From Bacillus_BA fengqiuensis (lineage in GTDB: Bacteria > Bacillota > Bacilli > Bacillales > Bacillaceae_H), in assembly GCA_030813035.1 (NCBI GenBank), contig JAUSTV010000005.1: a stretch of 64,000 bases of DNA; one strand, written 5' to 3'. The position numbers and the translations under genes are program-made. This document shows positions 17,360 through 25,788 of this stretch, piece by piece; position 1 is the stretch's first letter, and the number at the start of each line of letters is the position of its first letter. The notes below the pieces were generated by a model. The model did no database searches, was not told the origin of the DNA, and saw nothing but the letters and a program-made list of their open reading frames with translations.

Positions 17360-18368
17360 AGATGGCACCCCTTCTCTTCTTTTCAATATTTAAGAACTTG
17401 GCAGCATTGCCGCCGAGCATGTCTGCCCTTTGCCTTTCGGTTAACTCAATCGTTTCATCAATCACTTTTCCAGGATCGATTTCACGGAGCAAGAACGGAT
17501 AATCCGAACCCATGAAAATTTTCTCGTGTCCGAAACGTTCAATCATATACTTAATGTTTAATGGGTCATAATTTAACGAATCAAAGTAAAATTGCTTTGC
17601 ATAATAACTTGGAGGATGTGTCGTCAATCGTAAATGCGGCCACACTTTCCAACCTTGGTCCAGTCGAGGAAGGATATAAGGGAATGATCCTCCTCCATGT
17701 GCGAAGCAAACTTTTAATTTAGGAAACTTCTCCATGATACCGCTCCATACTAACGTCGCTGCCGCAAGTGCCGTTTCACTTGGCATTCCCACCGTATACA
17801 TGAAGTTATGGTTTGGCATTCGATCACGGCCTAACGTTTCCCACGGGTGAATGAAAAGGGGTACTTCCCACTTCTCCGCCATTTGGAAAAATTCAATGAA
17901 TGAAGGATCATCTAAATTTTTGCCGTTCACGTTCGTACCGATTTCAATTCCATGCAGCTCCAATTCATTCATACAGCGTTCCATTTCTTTCACAGCGGTT
18001 GGCCCGTCCTGCATCGGCACAGTGCCTAATCCAACAAAGCGATCGGGATATTTGGCGACCGTCTCTGCAATGAAATCGTTTTGGATTCTTGCCATTTCCG
18101 CTGCATGCTGCGGCTCTGCCCAATACGAAAAGGTAACAGGAATCGGCGATAGAACTTGGATGTCCACTCCTTCACGATCCATATCGGCTATACGTTTTTC
18201 AGGGCACCACACTTGATCGGTTACATCACGGAAGTTCTTCCCCCCCACCATAATGGATGCACCGCACGTACACGTCCTCTCCAGCACCGGCCAGCGTTCT
18301 CCCCCATATTTCTCGGCAAAATCCGGAAAACTTTCCGGAATGATATGTGTATGAAAATCTATTCGCAT
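17331..18368 (-). CDS. nbaD: 2-amino-3-carboxymuconate-6-semialdehyde decarboxylase (ACMSD)
   Basis: The protein has 345 residues from ATG at 18368 (MRIDFHTHIIPE), preceded by GGGGGAAGGG. It belongs to the amidohydrolase superfamily decarboxylases. The zinc ligands are seen as HTH near the N terminus, His in PLFIHPW, His in VCFAHGGGSFPY, and Asp in FMGSDYPF. It decarboxylates ACMS, the ring-opened product of 3-hydroxyanthranilate, to 2-aminomuconate semialdehyde, which the next two gene products process. This enzyme distinguishes the operon from a catechol meta-cleavage operon and points to tryptophan or anthranilate as the source. Confidence 0.92.
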   Translation of the reverse strand: MRIDFHTHIIPESFPDFAEKYGGERWPVLERTCTCGASIMVGGKNFRDVTDQVWCPEKRIADMDREGVDIQVLSPIPVTFSYWAEPQHAAEMARIQNDFIAETVAKYPDRFVGLGTVPMQDGPTAVKEMERCMNELELHGIEIGTNVNGKNLDDPSFIEFFQMAEKWEVPLFIHPWETLGRDRMPNHNFMYTVGMPSETALAAATLVWSGIMEKFPKLKVCFAHGGGSFPYILPRLDQGWKVWPHLRLTTHPPSYYAKQFYFDSLNYDPLNIKYMIERFGHEKIFMGSDYPFLLREIDPGKVIDETIELTERQRADMLGGNAAKFLNIEKKRRGAIYANSANAGE

Positions 18369-18495
18369 GTCCCTTCCCCCAATTCTTTGAGCGTTGCATA
18401 CCAAACATTTTGTATGCCCGGTTTTTTATCCAACTCTTTTCTAAAAGATGGCTGTTTGTTGCTTTTAGACCGTAGAGAAGCAAAAGCTTGCCTTG

Positions 18496-19044
18496 TCATC
18501 TTACCGATGAATGTTCAAGCGGCCATCCCAATAAGGAGATGGATTCTTGCCTTTCTCCCCGTGCCATTAATTCACGTATTCGAGTAGAAGAAATTAACAT
18601 TCCGCTTGAACAACACACCGGCTCAATCACACATACTGGAAAATGCTCGGCAAGAAGGTGGATATCTCCTTCGCGATTTTTTCCGAAGCGGAAATCCCTT
18701 CCGACCGTCACTTCCATCGGATTTAAATTTTTTAACTCTTCCACAAAATGAATCGGATGCCGTTTGGTATATGATTCATCAAAAGACGCCACAACAGCAT
18801 GATCAACTCCCAGCTCAGCCAGACGGTACAATTTTTCAGGAAGCGGCGTCAAAACTTGTGCTCCTTGAAAATATGACCGCGGCGGCGGATCAAACGTATA
18901 AACGACACTTGGCACGTTGAAATTTTTGCTTTTTTCAATCGTTTCACGGATGACCGTTTGATGCCCAAGATGAACTCCGTCAAAAGCCCCTATCGCTATG
19001 ACCGCCCCTTGCAACAACGGAACTTTCGCCATATGTGTTTCCAT
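18496..19044 (-). CDS. Stand-alone FAD synthetase (RibF N-terminal domain only)
   Basis: The protein has 182 residues from ATG at 19044 with AAGGAGAGGG in front. It holds the nucleotidyltransferase half of RibF: AIGAFDGVHLGHQ, VYTFDPPPRSYF, VGRDFRFGKNREGD and ISSTRIRELM, the last being the conserved adenylyl-binding SSTxIR. It ends where the riboflavin-kinase domain would begin, so it should make FAD from FMN but not FMN from riboflavin. In the anthranilate cluster of Geobacillus thermodenitrificans a RibF-like protein supplies FAD to the reductase/monooxygenase pair; the position here next to the HpaB-like oxygenase suits that role. It probably starts the long downstream transcript or is an internal gene of it. 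Confidence 0.85.
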   Translation of the reverse strand: METHMAKVPLLQGAVIAIGAFDGVHLGHQTVIRETIEKSKNFNVPSVVYTFDPPPRSYFQGAQVLTPLPEKLYRLAELGVDHAVVASFDESYTKRHPIHFVEELKNLNPMEVTVGRDFRFGKNREGDIHLLAEHFPVCVIEPVCCSSGMLISSTRIRELMARGERQESISLLGWPLEHSSVR

Positions 19045-19155
19045 TTGTACCCTCTCCTTCAAGATGCGAACCAGCCTCTGACCGAGACTGGGAATTAAGA
19101 AAAGCGCAAGCGCCTTGATTGCGCAAACATCTTTAATAATCTATTACTCTGTTTT

Positions 19156-19170
19156 TTGTAAGCGTTACCA
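19156..19170 (-). promoter_or_regulatory. Consensus cre site (CcpA operator)
   Basis: TTGTAAGCGTTACCA fits the Bacillus cre consensus WTGNAANCGNWNNCW at every fixed position. It lies directly after the IclR stop and about 110 bp upstream of the FAD synthetase gene. It could block transcription into the lower pathway genes when preferred sugars are present. Confidence 0.55.
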
Positions 19171-19917
19171 TTAGACGTCGATATACCCCAGTTCTTTTGA
19201 AATTAAATCCGCTGTATGAATGACGCCCTGAATAATCGCATTCTTCTCGCTTCCTTGCATGTAAGCGACTGGCCCTACCATATTAAGCGCTGCAACCGTT
19301 CTGCCCGTATAAGAACGAATAGGCGCTGCAATTCCATATAATCCAAGCTCATTCTCATCATTGCTCGTAGAATAGCCTCTTTTCTTGATTTCTTTAAGCT
19401 CCATTTTCAGCTTTTGGACATCCGTAATCGTATTTTTCGATCGTCTCAATAACCCCTTTGCAATCGTGGGTTGTACTAAGGAAGGATTATACGAAAGTAA
19501 GACTTTTCCCGTACTTGTGCAATAAGCGGGCTTTCTCGCACCCACGTATGTAGAGACGGCAAGAGAACCTTTAGATGTAACCTTTAATACAAAGACGACA
19601 TCTCCTTGATCGAACATTCCAATATGGACTGTTCCGCTGAATTTCCTGACGAGCTCTTCCACTAAAGGAATGGCCCCGCTGTAAATATCTTGCTGGAACA
19701 TAACATGATTGCTCCATTCAAGCAATTTCCAACCTAGTCTGTACTTTTTTTTGTAGTCCTGTATGAGAATCCCTTCTTCACACAAAGTACGGACTAGATG
19801 ATGAACAGTACTCGGATTCATTTCCAGCTTTTCAGCAATCTCGGAATTTCCCAATACAGGTTCATCACTCGTAAAACAGTTTAGAATATTGCAAATTTTC
19901 TTAACGGATGCAATCAC
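19171..19917 (-). CDS. IclR-family regulator of the aromatic pathway
   Basis: The protein has 248 residues from a GTG start. The winged helix-turn-helix (residues 1-75) includes NSEIAEKLEMNPSTVHHLVRTLCEEGIL. The IclR effector domain (about 80-245) includes VGARKPAYCTSTGKVLLSY and NELGLYGIAAPIRSYTGR, the standard ligand-pocket motifs. IclR proteins commonly act on aromatic-acid operons as repressors or activators. It sits between the monooxygenase gene and the rest of the pathway on the same strand, so it is likely the pathway-specific regulator and may control its own operon. The effector (anthranilate, 3-hydroxyanthranilate or another) is unknown. Confidence 0.9.
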   Translation of the reverse strand: MIASVKKICNILNCFTSDEPVLGNSEIAEKLEMNPSTVHHLVRTLCEEGILIQDYKKKYRLGWKLLEWSNHVMFQQDIYSGAIPLVEELVRKFSGTVHIGMFDQGDVVFVLKVTSKGSLAVSTYVGARKPAYCTSTGKVLLSYNPSLVQPTIAKGLLRRSKNTITDVQKLKMELKEIKKRGYSTSNDENELGLYGIAAPIRSYTGRTVAALNMVGPVAYMQGSEKNAIIQGVIHTADLISKELGYIDV

Positions 19918-19971
19918 CTTTCCCCTCTCCTTTTCCCATACGCCCGTACCTTTTGGTAGAACGAGCCGTCA

Positions 19972-21450
19972 TTATCGATTAAGCAAAGCCTCTGACTGAA
20001 GTGCCCCGTTCAATGCTTCATCGACCATGGAGAACGAATGATTTCGTTTATATTGGTTGTAGAAAATAGCCCGTTTGCGAATCGGATCTCCCGTGTAATA
20101 GCGCTCATACTGCAGCAAACGTTGGCCAAATGCTTCTCCGCATAAATCCCAAGCCAATTTGAACAAGCGAACACGCTCTTCCCCTGAAACACCTGCACGC
20201 CCTGCATAATATTTATCAAACTCCCCGCGAAGTTCAGGATTTTCAAAATCTGCTCCTGTTGGAGACATCAACAAGCCGCCTGCACCAATCGTCTGCAGTA
20301 CCTCAATGGCACGCGGATACATTTTCGGCAGCAGACCGCGAATCGTTTCAAGCGGAACTGGCGCCGGCATGACCTCACCGCTGTCCGTCACTTCGTATTC
20401 GTATTCGGAAACACGGAGCAATGCACGAATCGTTTCAACGGATTGAACAAGTTCTCCAAGTTCGTGTTGAACATTTAAATAGGTATCTACCCCAATGGAA
20501 TCAGCTACTTTACACGCGACTTCTGTGGCGAAAGCAAGCTTGATCCATCCCCTTACTCCTGATTGGTGGGCCGGCTGCTGGGCAATTCCCGTCTTAGGAT
20601 AAAGAAGGTTTGCCGCTTCGACGTTGTTATAAAGGAAAACGCGGTCCCAAGGTACAACCACATCATTGAACACCAATACGGCATCCATTTCTTCAAATCG
20701 TGATGCAAGCGGATGATCGAACAAGGAACGTTTTCCATCTTGCATCGGTTCACGGCATAGAATCCGAAGACCCGGTGTATCAATTGGAAGAGCAAACGCT
20801 AAGGCATAACGCTCATCTCCCGGCTGGAACCCAGGGAAGGAATAAACGATGACTTCATCCGTAATCGGTGCAAGGGTTGCAAGCATTTTCGCGCCTCTTA
20901 CAACAAGTCCTTCCGATGTTTCTTTCACTGTGCCTAAATGTGTAAACATGTCGTTTTGTTCATGGGATGCTTTGCTTCGGTCATTTTGCGGATTGATGAT
21001 GGCATGTGTTAAAAACAAATCGTTGTCACGAATGTGGCGATAATAGTTGCGGATGTTTTTGGACCATTCCGGGTTGTATTTATCCAAAAACCAAGAATTG
21101 CTGGCCATTGATGTAACGACAACGTTCAAGAAATCCGGCGTTCTTCCCATGAGACCAAATGTCGCTTTTGCAAACACTTCAAATACTTCGCTGCGCGCTT
21201 TTAAATCTTCTGCAGATCTTGGTACTAAAAAAGCGTTGTTGATCCGCTCGCCCGTTTCCTCGCAAATATGTGTAATTCTATTTTGATATTCCGGATCGTG
21301 CTGCATATCATACAGCTTCGAGATCTCTTGAATAGGTTGTTTAAATACAGGTTCGTTTACCAAATCTTCTACTTTTTTTCCTCCCAGCCACACTTCCGGC
21401 TGTCTAGATTTTAACGCTTGAATATAATCGGCACCTGTTCGAATTCCCAT
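19972..21450 (-). CDS. FADH2-dependent monooxygenase, HpaB family (probable anthranilate 3-monooxygenase)
   Basis: The protein has 492 residues, the usual length of the large oxygenase component of two-component flavin monooxygenases (HpaB/PheA1). N-terminal HpaB_N (about 1-270) and C-terminal HpaB (275-480) domains are evident from TGADYIQALKSRQPEVWLGGKKV, FNDVVVPWDRVFLYNN and IGAGGLLMSP. The family hydroxylates phenols or aminobenzoates with FADH2 supplied by a reductase. The linkage to FAD synthetase and ACMSD matches the characterised Geobacillus thermodenitrificans NG80-2 cluster, where the homologue converts anthranilate to 3-hydroxyanthranilate. The GGGGGAG ribosome site and ATG at 21450 fix the start. 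No reductase gene is in the window. Confidence 0.85.
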   Translation of the reverse strand: MGIRTGADYIQALKSRQPEVWLGGKKVEDLVNEPVFKQPIQEISKLYDMQHDPEYQNRITHICEETGERINNAFLVPRSAEDLKARSEVFEVFAKATFGLMGRTPDFLNVVVTSMASNSWFLDKYNPEWSKNIRNYYRHIRDNDLFLTHAIINPQNDRSKASHEQNDMFTHLGTVKETSEGLVVRGAKMLATLAPITDEVIVYSFPGFQPGDERYALAFALPIDTPGLRILCREPMQDGKRSLFDHPLASRFEEMDAVLVFNDVVVPWDRVFLYNNVEAANLLYPKTGIAQQPAHQSGVRGWIKLAFATEVACKVADSIGVDTYLNVQHELGELVQSVETIRALLRVSEYEYEVTDSGEVMPAPVPLETIRGLLPKMYPRAIEVLQTIGAGGLLMSPTGADFENPELRGEFDKYYAGRAGVSGEERVRLFKLAWDLCGEAFGQRLLQYERYYTGDPIRKRAIFYNQYKRNHSFSMVDEALNGALQSEALLNR

Positions 21451-21570
21451 GTCGCTCCCCCTAGTAAACAGAATATTTTAAAAACTCTATATGCTATATA
21501 ATCAATTAAGAGGGCCTTTTTTTCAACGAGGTTATTTCATAATGTGAAATAACCATTTATTTTTTACATA

Positions 21571-21720
21571 AGGATGACTCAACCGGTATGAAAAACATAC
21601 CGGTTGAGTCATCCTCATGAAAGGACCCGTCATAAGAATCCAGTAAAATCAAGGATTCAGTGACGGGTCCTTTCAGTAAAAAAATAATTTGAACGGTCTG
21701 CTTAGAACTTATGGAACAGC
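21571..21720. repeat. Palindromic repeat, copy 1
   Basis: It has two hairpins. The first has a perfect 20-bp stem (AGGATGACTCAACCGGTATG, loop AAAAA, 21571-21615). The second has perfect 15-bp arms TGAAAGGACCCGTCA / TGACGGGTCCTTTCA at 21618-21675. A tail ending GAACTTATGGAACAGCC follows. Related copies are at 47961, 56311, 60466 and 61588. Confidence 0.8.
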
Positions 21721-21740
21721 CGCACACATATAACCTATTT

Positions 21741-22484
21741 CTAAATTACTAAAAGCAGACCGGCCATCGCGGGCGTGGCGACCATGGTTACTTTCAAAAG
21801 ATTTTTCGGTGCTAAGTTTGTAAACTTTGCTCCAACATAAGCCCCTGTCATCGTTCCTGCCAGCACTTGGAATAATAAGAAGAAATCCAAATACCCTTCC
21901 AGTACATAGCCAACGCCTCCCCCTAGAGCGATGGGTATAATAACCAGCATGGTCGTGCCTACTGATTGACGAACCGATAATCCGAGAAGCGTGTATAGGC
22001 CAACTTGGATAAACGGTGCGGACCCAATCCCGACGGTGCCCGATACCGTCCCGAATAGAAGGCCCAAGAAGGCTGCTTTTCCGATAAAAAACGAATGCCC
22101 CTCCTCTTCCTTCTCTTCTTTACTGCTTTTGATGACAAATAAACGAACTAAAAGCAAAATAGAAGATAAAAATAACATTCCTGCTGTCAACCAAGGCAAA
22201 ATATCACTCGAAATAATAAAAGCTATTTTTGATCCCATAAAAGCACCAAAGGCTCCGAATAATCCCGTTATTAAACCTGCTTTCATTGCCACATTTCCTT
22301 CTCTATAATGGCTGAAAGCACCGGACAAACTTGTAAAAATCATAGCCGCAAGGGATGTTCCAAGCGCTTTATAAATCGGAATTTTAAATAAAAGCATCAA
22401 TACCGCAATAATAAAACCGGCTCCTCCCGCTCCCACGAAACCGAGCAAGGCGCCGAGTCCAAACATAGTCAAGATGATAAGCAA
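21741..22484 (-). CDS. TauE/SafE-family membrane permease
   Basis: The protein has 247 residues from a TTG start at 22484 behind GGAGGG. It has about eight hydrophobic helices in two similar halves: GALLGFVGAGGAGFIIAVLM near the N terminus and FLGLLFGTVSGTVGIGSAPFIQV in the middle, both with the Gly-rich turn (G-x-GGGxx) of sulfite/anion exporters. The family moves small organic or sulfur anions. It lies upstream of the aromatic operon on the same strand, with a repeat between. It could export or import an aromatic acid, but nothing in the sequence decides that. Confidence 0.8.
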   Translation of the reverse strand: MLIILTMFGLGALLGFVGAGGAGFIIAVLMLLFKIPIYKALGTSLAAMIFTSLSGAFSHYREGNVAMKAGLITGLFGAFGAFMGSKIAFIISSDILPWLTAGMLFLSSILLLVRLFVIKSSKEEKEEEGHSFFIGKAAFLGLLFGTVSGTVGIGSAPFIQVGLYTLLGLSVRQSVGTTMLVIIPIALGGGVGYVLEGYLDFFLLFQVLAGTMTGAYVGAKFTNLAPKNLLKVTMVATPAMAGLLLVI

Positions 22485-22638
22485 ATCATTCCCTCCATTC
22501 TTTACACATGTTCAATCACTTATGCAGACTCATATAACAAGAATTGGTCACATTTTTCATGTGCATTCCTTGTTATAATACGAATATAACTATCCAAATA
22601 CACCAAGATTACACTCTATTAAAATAGGACTGAGGAAT

Positions 22639-23721
22639 ATGTATAAACTATATAAACGATTAGAACGATTCGGTCTTTCCTTATATGTTGTGAGAGTTAC
22701 ATTGGCCGCCTCTCTATCTTGGTTAATTGTCCGGATGCTTGGTTCTGACGAATTCTCTTATTTCGCTCCACTCGCAGCCATTTTAATTATACAAAGCAAT
22801 GTTCGCGGCTCATTTGAAAAAGGGCTTTACCGCTTGCTTGGCGTTATACTTGGAGGAACCGTAAGTTTGCTCGTTGGACAGTTTCTGGAAATCAGCTTCT
22901 TTTCACTTTTGCTTGTGTTAGCCATCGGTCTCGGTGCCGGTACGGCTTTTCGCATGAATGCACACACGATTCCCCAAATAGGAGTTACGGCCGTACTTGT
23001 ATTGGCTTTCTATCAAACAAACGACTACGTAACTTGGAGAATTTTTGAGACATTGACAGGTGTTGTCACAGCACTGCTCATCAATATGATCATTGTTCCG
23101 CCGGATGCCTTCAACACGGCCAAACAGTCGGCACAAAAAGCTTGTAAGGCCTTATCTGAGGCGTTATTGACATTATCAGCTAAGCAAGGCGAAACGGAAT
23201 CGGCTGAGATATTCCTCCAAGAAGCAGATAAACATTGTTTAATAAGTAAACAAGCAGAACAAGATTTGCAATACACCATTTCTCATTATAAATGCCGGCA
23301 AAGCCTGAATCGTTTGGAGTCAACCATTGCACATATTGAAAAAATATATGCTCAAACGACACAAATTGCAGCTGAGTTATCATATGAAAGAATAGATTCT
23401 CATACCCAGCTTTATTCACGGCACGTTCTGCAGCTCACAGCGGAGTGCATCAGTCAATATGGTGAAGTTTCTTTGTCTTCGGACATGGAAGCACAGATTG
23501 AATTTCAAAAATCTGTTAAACGGGCCCGTGATACACAATTGCTTTATTTCTCTTATCTGCACCATCAGACAACCATTCCGGTCATTAGGGATATGGGTGC
23601 TGTCTTTTCACACTTGGATCACCTTCTCGACGAGTTAGGAGATACTCAACCGCTCTCCCCCTCTTTTCTTTTAGAGAAACGAGAGCGAAGGTTTCTCAAA
23701 AAAGCCCGACAACTAATTTAA
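22639..23721 (+). CDS. Aromatic-acid exporter-like membrane protein (FUSC/DUF939 type)
   Basis: The protein has 360 residues. The first 150 residues hold about six hydrophobic helices with the family pattern YVVRVTLAASLSWLIV, YFAPLAAILIIQSNVRGSFEKGLYRLLGVILGGTVSL and WRIFETLTGVVTALLIN. The remaining 200 residues are a soluble helical domain. This is the ArAE_1/FUSC-like arrangement seen in Bacillus membrane proteins. It is divergent from the TauE-type gene. Efflux of toxic aromatic intermediates from the neighbouring pathway is a reasonable guess. A hairpin overlaps its stop codon. Confidence 0.82.
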   Translation: MYKLYKRLERFGLSLYVVRVTLAASLSWLIVRMLGSDEFSYFAPLAAILIIQSNVRGSFEKGLYRLLGVILGGTVSLLVGQFLEISFFSLLLVLAIGLGAGTAFRMNAHTIPQIGVTAVLVLAFYQTNDYVTWRIFETLTGVVTALLINMIIVPPDAFNTAKQSAQKACKALSEALLTLSAKQGETESAEIFLQEADKHCLISKQAEQDLQYTISHYKCRQSLNRLESTIAHIEKIYAQTTQIAAELSYERIDSHTQLYSRHVLQLTAECISQYGEVSLSSDMEAQIEFQKSVKRARDTQLLYFSYLHHQTTIPVIRDMGAVFSHLDHLLDELGDTQPLSPSFLLEKRERRFLKKARQLI

Positions 23722-23733
23722 TGTCGGGCTTTT
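23698..23733 (+). terminator. Terminator overlapping the exporter stop codon
   Basis: AAAAAGCCCGACA / TGTCGGGCTTTT forms a 12-bp stem with a T run; the left arm lies in the last codons of the gene. Confidence 0.85.
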
Positions 23734-24090
23734 ACTATGCCTGTTGATGTTATCATCTTTACCTCTTCTAACATATATCAGATGTTGCACACCTTATTGC
23801 ATCATCTTTACAAAGACACATCAAACTATATTTTAACAAATCATGACAGCATTCAAAATAAAATTATTTGAATCTACTAAAAACTGTAAATCCTATAGTT
23901 CAAACCGCGTTCCCTTTATTCTCCCGGCTACACGATCCACTACAACCCCAAAGTAAGGAGAATACTTTATATATTCCTCTAAAGAATCAAATCCTAATAC
24001 GATATTTTCATGTGTCCCATTACTTTTTATATCGAACAAAAGAAAAAACTGCTTTTGTCATCACGTTTTTAAAAATACCCATTTTTAAGC
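23734..24090. other. Intergenic region, no gene seen
   Basis: AT-rich spacer between convergent transcription units. An open frame on the plus strand (23868-24191) has no ribosome site and no family resemblance and overlaps glaH. Confidence 0.5.
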
Positions 24091-24136
24091 AAAAAAAAAA
24101 ATTCATTTTCCGAACCGAAGTCAGGAAAATGAATTT
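24091..24136 (-). terminator. Terminator of glaH
   Basis: On the minus strand AAATTCATTTTCC pairs with GGAAAATGAATTT and runs into at least ten T. It lies 45 bp after the glaH stop. Confidence 0.85.
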
Positions 24137-24180
24137 GTCTTTTACTCAAATCTATCGTAACCATTTTATTTTTCAATTAA

Positions 24181-25119
24181 TTATTGATTAAATCGTCCAC
24201 GCTGACGAAGCAGTTCACGATTCAAGTTTGAATCCACCTTGAAAGCAGCGCGGCCGTGAAGCCAGAATATATTATTAATCACAACTAGATCACCAACTGG
24301 AAGCTCAAGCTCAACGACGCTTTCGTCATTTTCCATTGATTGAGAAAGGTCACGCAAATATTTTGCTTCCTCAATTGTTTCAGGATAAACGAATTGGTCG
24401 ATGAAGCATGCACCAGGCTTGTTGTTGTAATTAAAGAATGTTACGCGTTGAATCTCTTGATTTACGTTCTTACTTGAAGGTGCTTTATATGTGAATTTAT
24501 GTTTTGCTAATGGATGGCTTGCATATTTATCAAGTTCTTTCCAATCGTCAAGGTGTAATAATCGTGATTCGCCGCCGCTTGCATTTTCCTCTACCATCTT
24601 CATCATTAAGAGCCAATCTGTTGGTTCATCTACAAATGTACCGTCCGTATGAAGCGTGAATAAACGATACGCTTGACGAAGGTAAGAGTCACTGCTATCT
24701 GTATGGTTAACAGTAAAGCGCGCATAGTATTTACCTGACATCGAATCAAAGTTTGATGTCCCTAATAAATAAGAAATTGCTGTTGAGAACATAACATATT
24801 CATCTGTGTCTTGCGTAACACCTTCTAAACCGATTGTAAATCCGCCTGAGTCGCGGTCGTGAACGATGCTGCGAAGTAATTCACCAAATTCCTCACCCAC
24901 TTGTTCCAATAGAAGTGAAGCAACAATTAGACGAGCGTATGGTGTGTATTCCAAATGCTGAACAGAATGATGATCTTGTTTAACTGCGTTTAGAAAGCCT
25001 TGAATCGCGTCTTTTGAAAGAGTAATATGATACAAACGGTCTGTTTGCGGGTGAACTTCCACTTCATACATTTCTGTTTTTGCTTCATATTTTCCTCTTA
25101 GTTTTTTTACTGTACTCAT
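24181..25119 (-). CDS. glaH: Glutarate 2-hydroxylase (CsiD/GlaH)
   Basis: The protein has 312 residues. It is an Fe(II)/2-oxoglutarate-dependent dioxygenase of the CsiD family, with the iron triad in LHTDGTF (His-x-Asp) and FWLHGRAAF, and a 2-oxoglutarate-binding Arg near the C terminus (NRELLRQRGRF). GlaH turns glutarate plus 2-oxoglutarate and O2 into L-2-hydroxyglutarate, succinate and CO2. LhgO, encoded two genes upstream, recycles L-2-hydroxyglutarate to 2-oxoglutarate, so the pair drains glutarate from lysine catabolism into the TCA cycle. A terminator lies in front of it, so it may have its own promoter besides readthrough. Confidence 0.93.
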   Translation of the reverse strand: MSTVKKLRGKYEAKTEMYEVEVHPQTDRLYHITLSKDAIQGFLNAVKQDHHSVQHLEYTPYARLIVASLLLEQVGEEFGELLRSIVHDRDSGGFTIGLEGVTQDTDEYVMFSTAISYLLGTSNFDSMSGKYYARFTVNHTDSSDSYLRQAYRLFTLHTDGTFVDEPTDWLLMMKMVEENASGGESRLLHLDDWKELDKYASHPLAKHKFTYKAPSSKNVNQEIQRVTFFNYNNKPGACFIDQFVYPETIEEAKYLRDLSQSMENDESVVELELPVGDLVVINNIFWLHGRAAFKVDSNLNRELLRQRGRFNQ

Positions 25120-25167
25120 AATTAAATTCCTCCCAATTTGTGAATGATTAGTTAGAAAACAGAAATA

Positions 25168-25229
25168 TAAAAAGCCAGCTGCACAAGTTCCCCAAAAAGG
25201 CAGGGATTCACATGTACAACTGGCTTATA
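25168..25229 (-). terminator. Terminator-like stem between DUF3870 gene and glaH
   Basis: On the minus strand AAGCCAGTTGTAC pairs, with G-U pairs, with TGCAGCTGGCTT and is followed by a T tract. It separates lhgO-DUF3870 from glaH and could also attenuate readthrough. Confidence 0.55.
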
Positions 25230-25424
25230 TTCACTTCACTGCTCTATGTAAATAGAGTCACAGCGAATTTAGCAGTTAATTGTTATTTACGTTCCTGTTT
25301 TCCAAGTATTTATAACAATCCACGGTTTTTGAAAGGGCATTTTTCAAAAGGTGGAAATATTAGAAATATTCACAAACTAATTATAGCGCTTACATAACTT
25401 GTCTGTCAATGAATCTTTTTAAAA

Positions 25425-25763
25425 TTATTCTACCTTTTGCTTCTCTTCATTTTTAATTTGATGAAAATATAGATTTAGATCCTTCAATGCCGCAATTAGC
25501 GCATTTGTTGCCTTTCCACGGTAATACGTTTGAATTTCTTTAATTGCACCTTCTACACCGTCTTTTAAACTAGTGCCTCTTAAGATACGTCCAATAAATT
25601 CACGGCCATGTTCTGTTGCCAACGTACAAGAAGCCTCAAGTATAACACCATATTTAACATCCACTTCAGCTGTAATCGTTAATGTTTCAAAGACACTTTT
25701 CGCTGCCATTCCCTGTGGTAAACGAGCATGACCAGCAATAAAAATTGTTTTTCCAGTCATCAT
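25425..25763 (-). CDS. DUF3870 family protein
   Basis: The protein has 112 residues, or 111 if the second of two tandem ATG codons is used. I recognise the DUF3870 pattern: FIAGHARLPQGMAA at the start, a central YGVILEASCTLATEHGREFIG and the C-terminal YYRGKATNALIAALKDL. No catalytic motif can be named; a conserved Cys sits in ASCTLAT. It lies 26 bp after lhgO on the same strand and before glaH, so a role in glutarate/hydroxyglutarate metabolism is suggested by position only. Confidence 0.75.
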   Translation of the reverse strand: MMTGKTIFIAGHARLPQGMAAKSVFETLTITAEVDVKYGVILEASCTLATEHGREFIGRILRGTSLKDGVEGAIKEIQTYYRGKATNALIAALKDLNLYFHQIKNEEKQKVE

Positions 25764-25788
25764 AAGATCTACCTCTCAAATGTTTTTA

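Noticed and set aside
18226..18483. Minus-strand open frame in the gap between ACMSD and FAD synthetase, considered as the missing dioxygenase or reductase
   Set aside because: It mostly overlaps ACMSD in another frame, and the sequence shows no cupin or flavin-reductase motif.
23868..24191. Plus-strand open frame of 107 codons before glaH
   Set aside because: It runs through the glaH terminator and into its stop, has no ribosome site and no family pattern.
24181..25119. Annotation of glaH as a taurine or gamma-butyrobetaine dioxygenase
   Set aside because: The neighbouring lhgO and the CsiD-type sequence favour glutarate 2-hydroxylase.
25381..25395. cre-like sequence ATGTAAGCGCTATAA upstream of glaH
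   Set aside because: It misses a fixed C near the 3' end and lies about 260 bp from the glaH start; too weak to list as a site.
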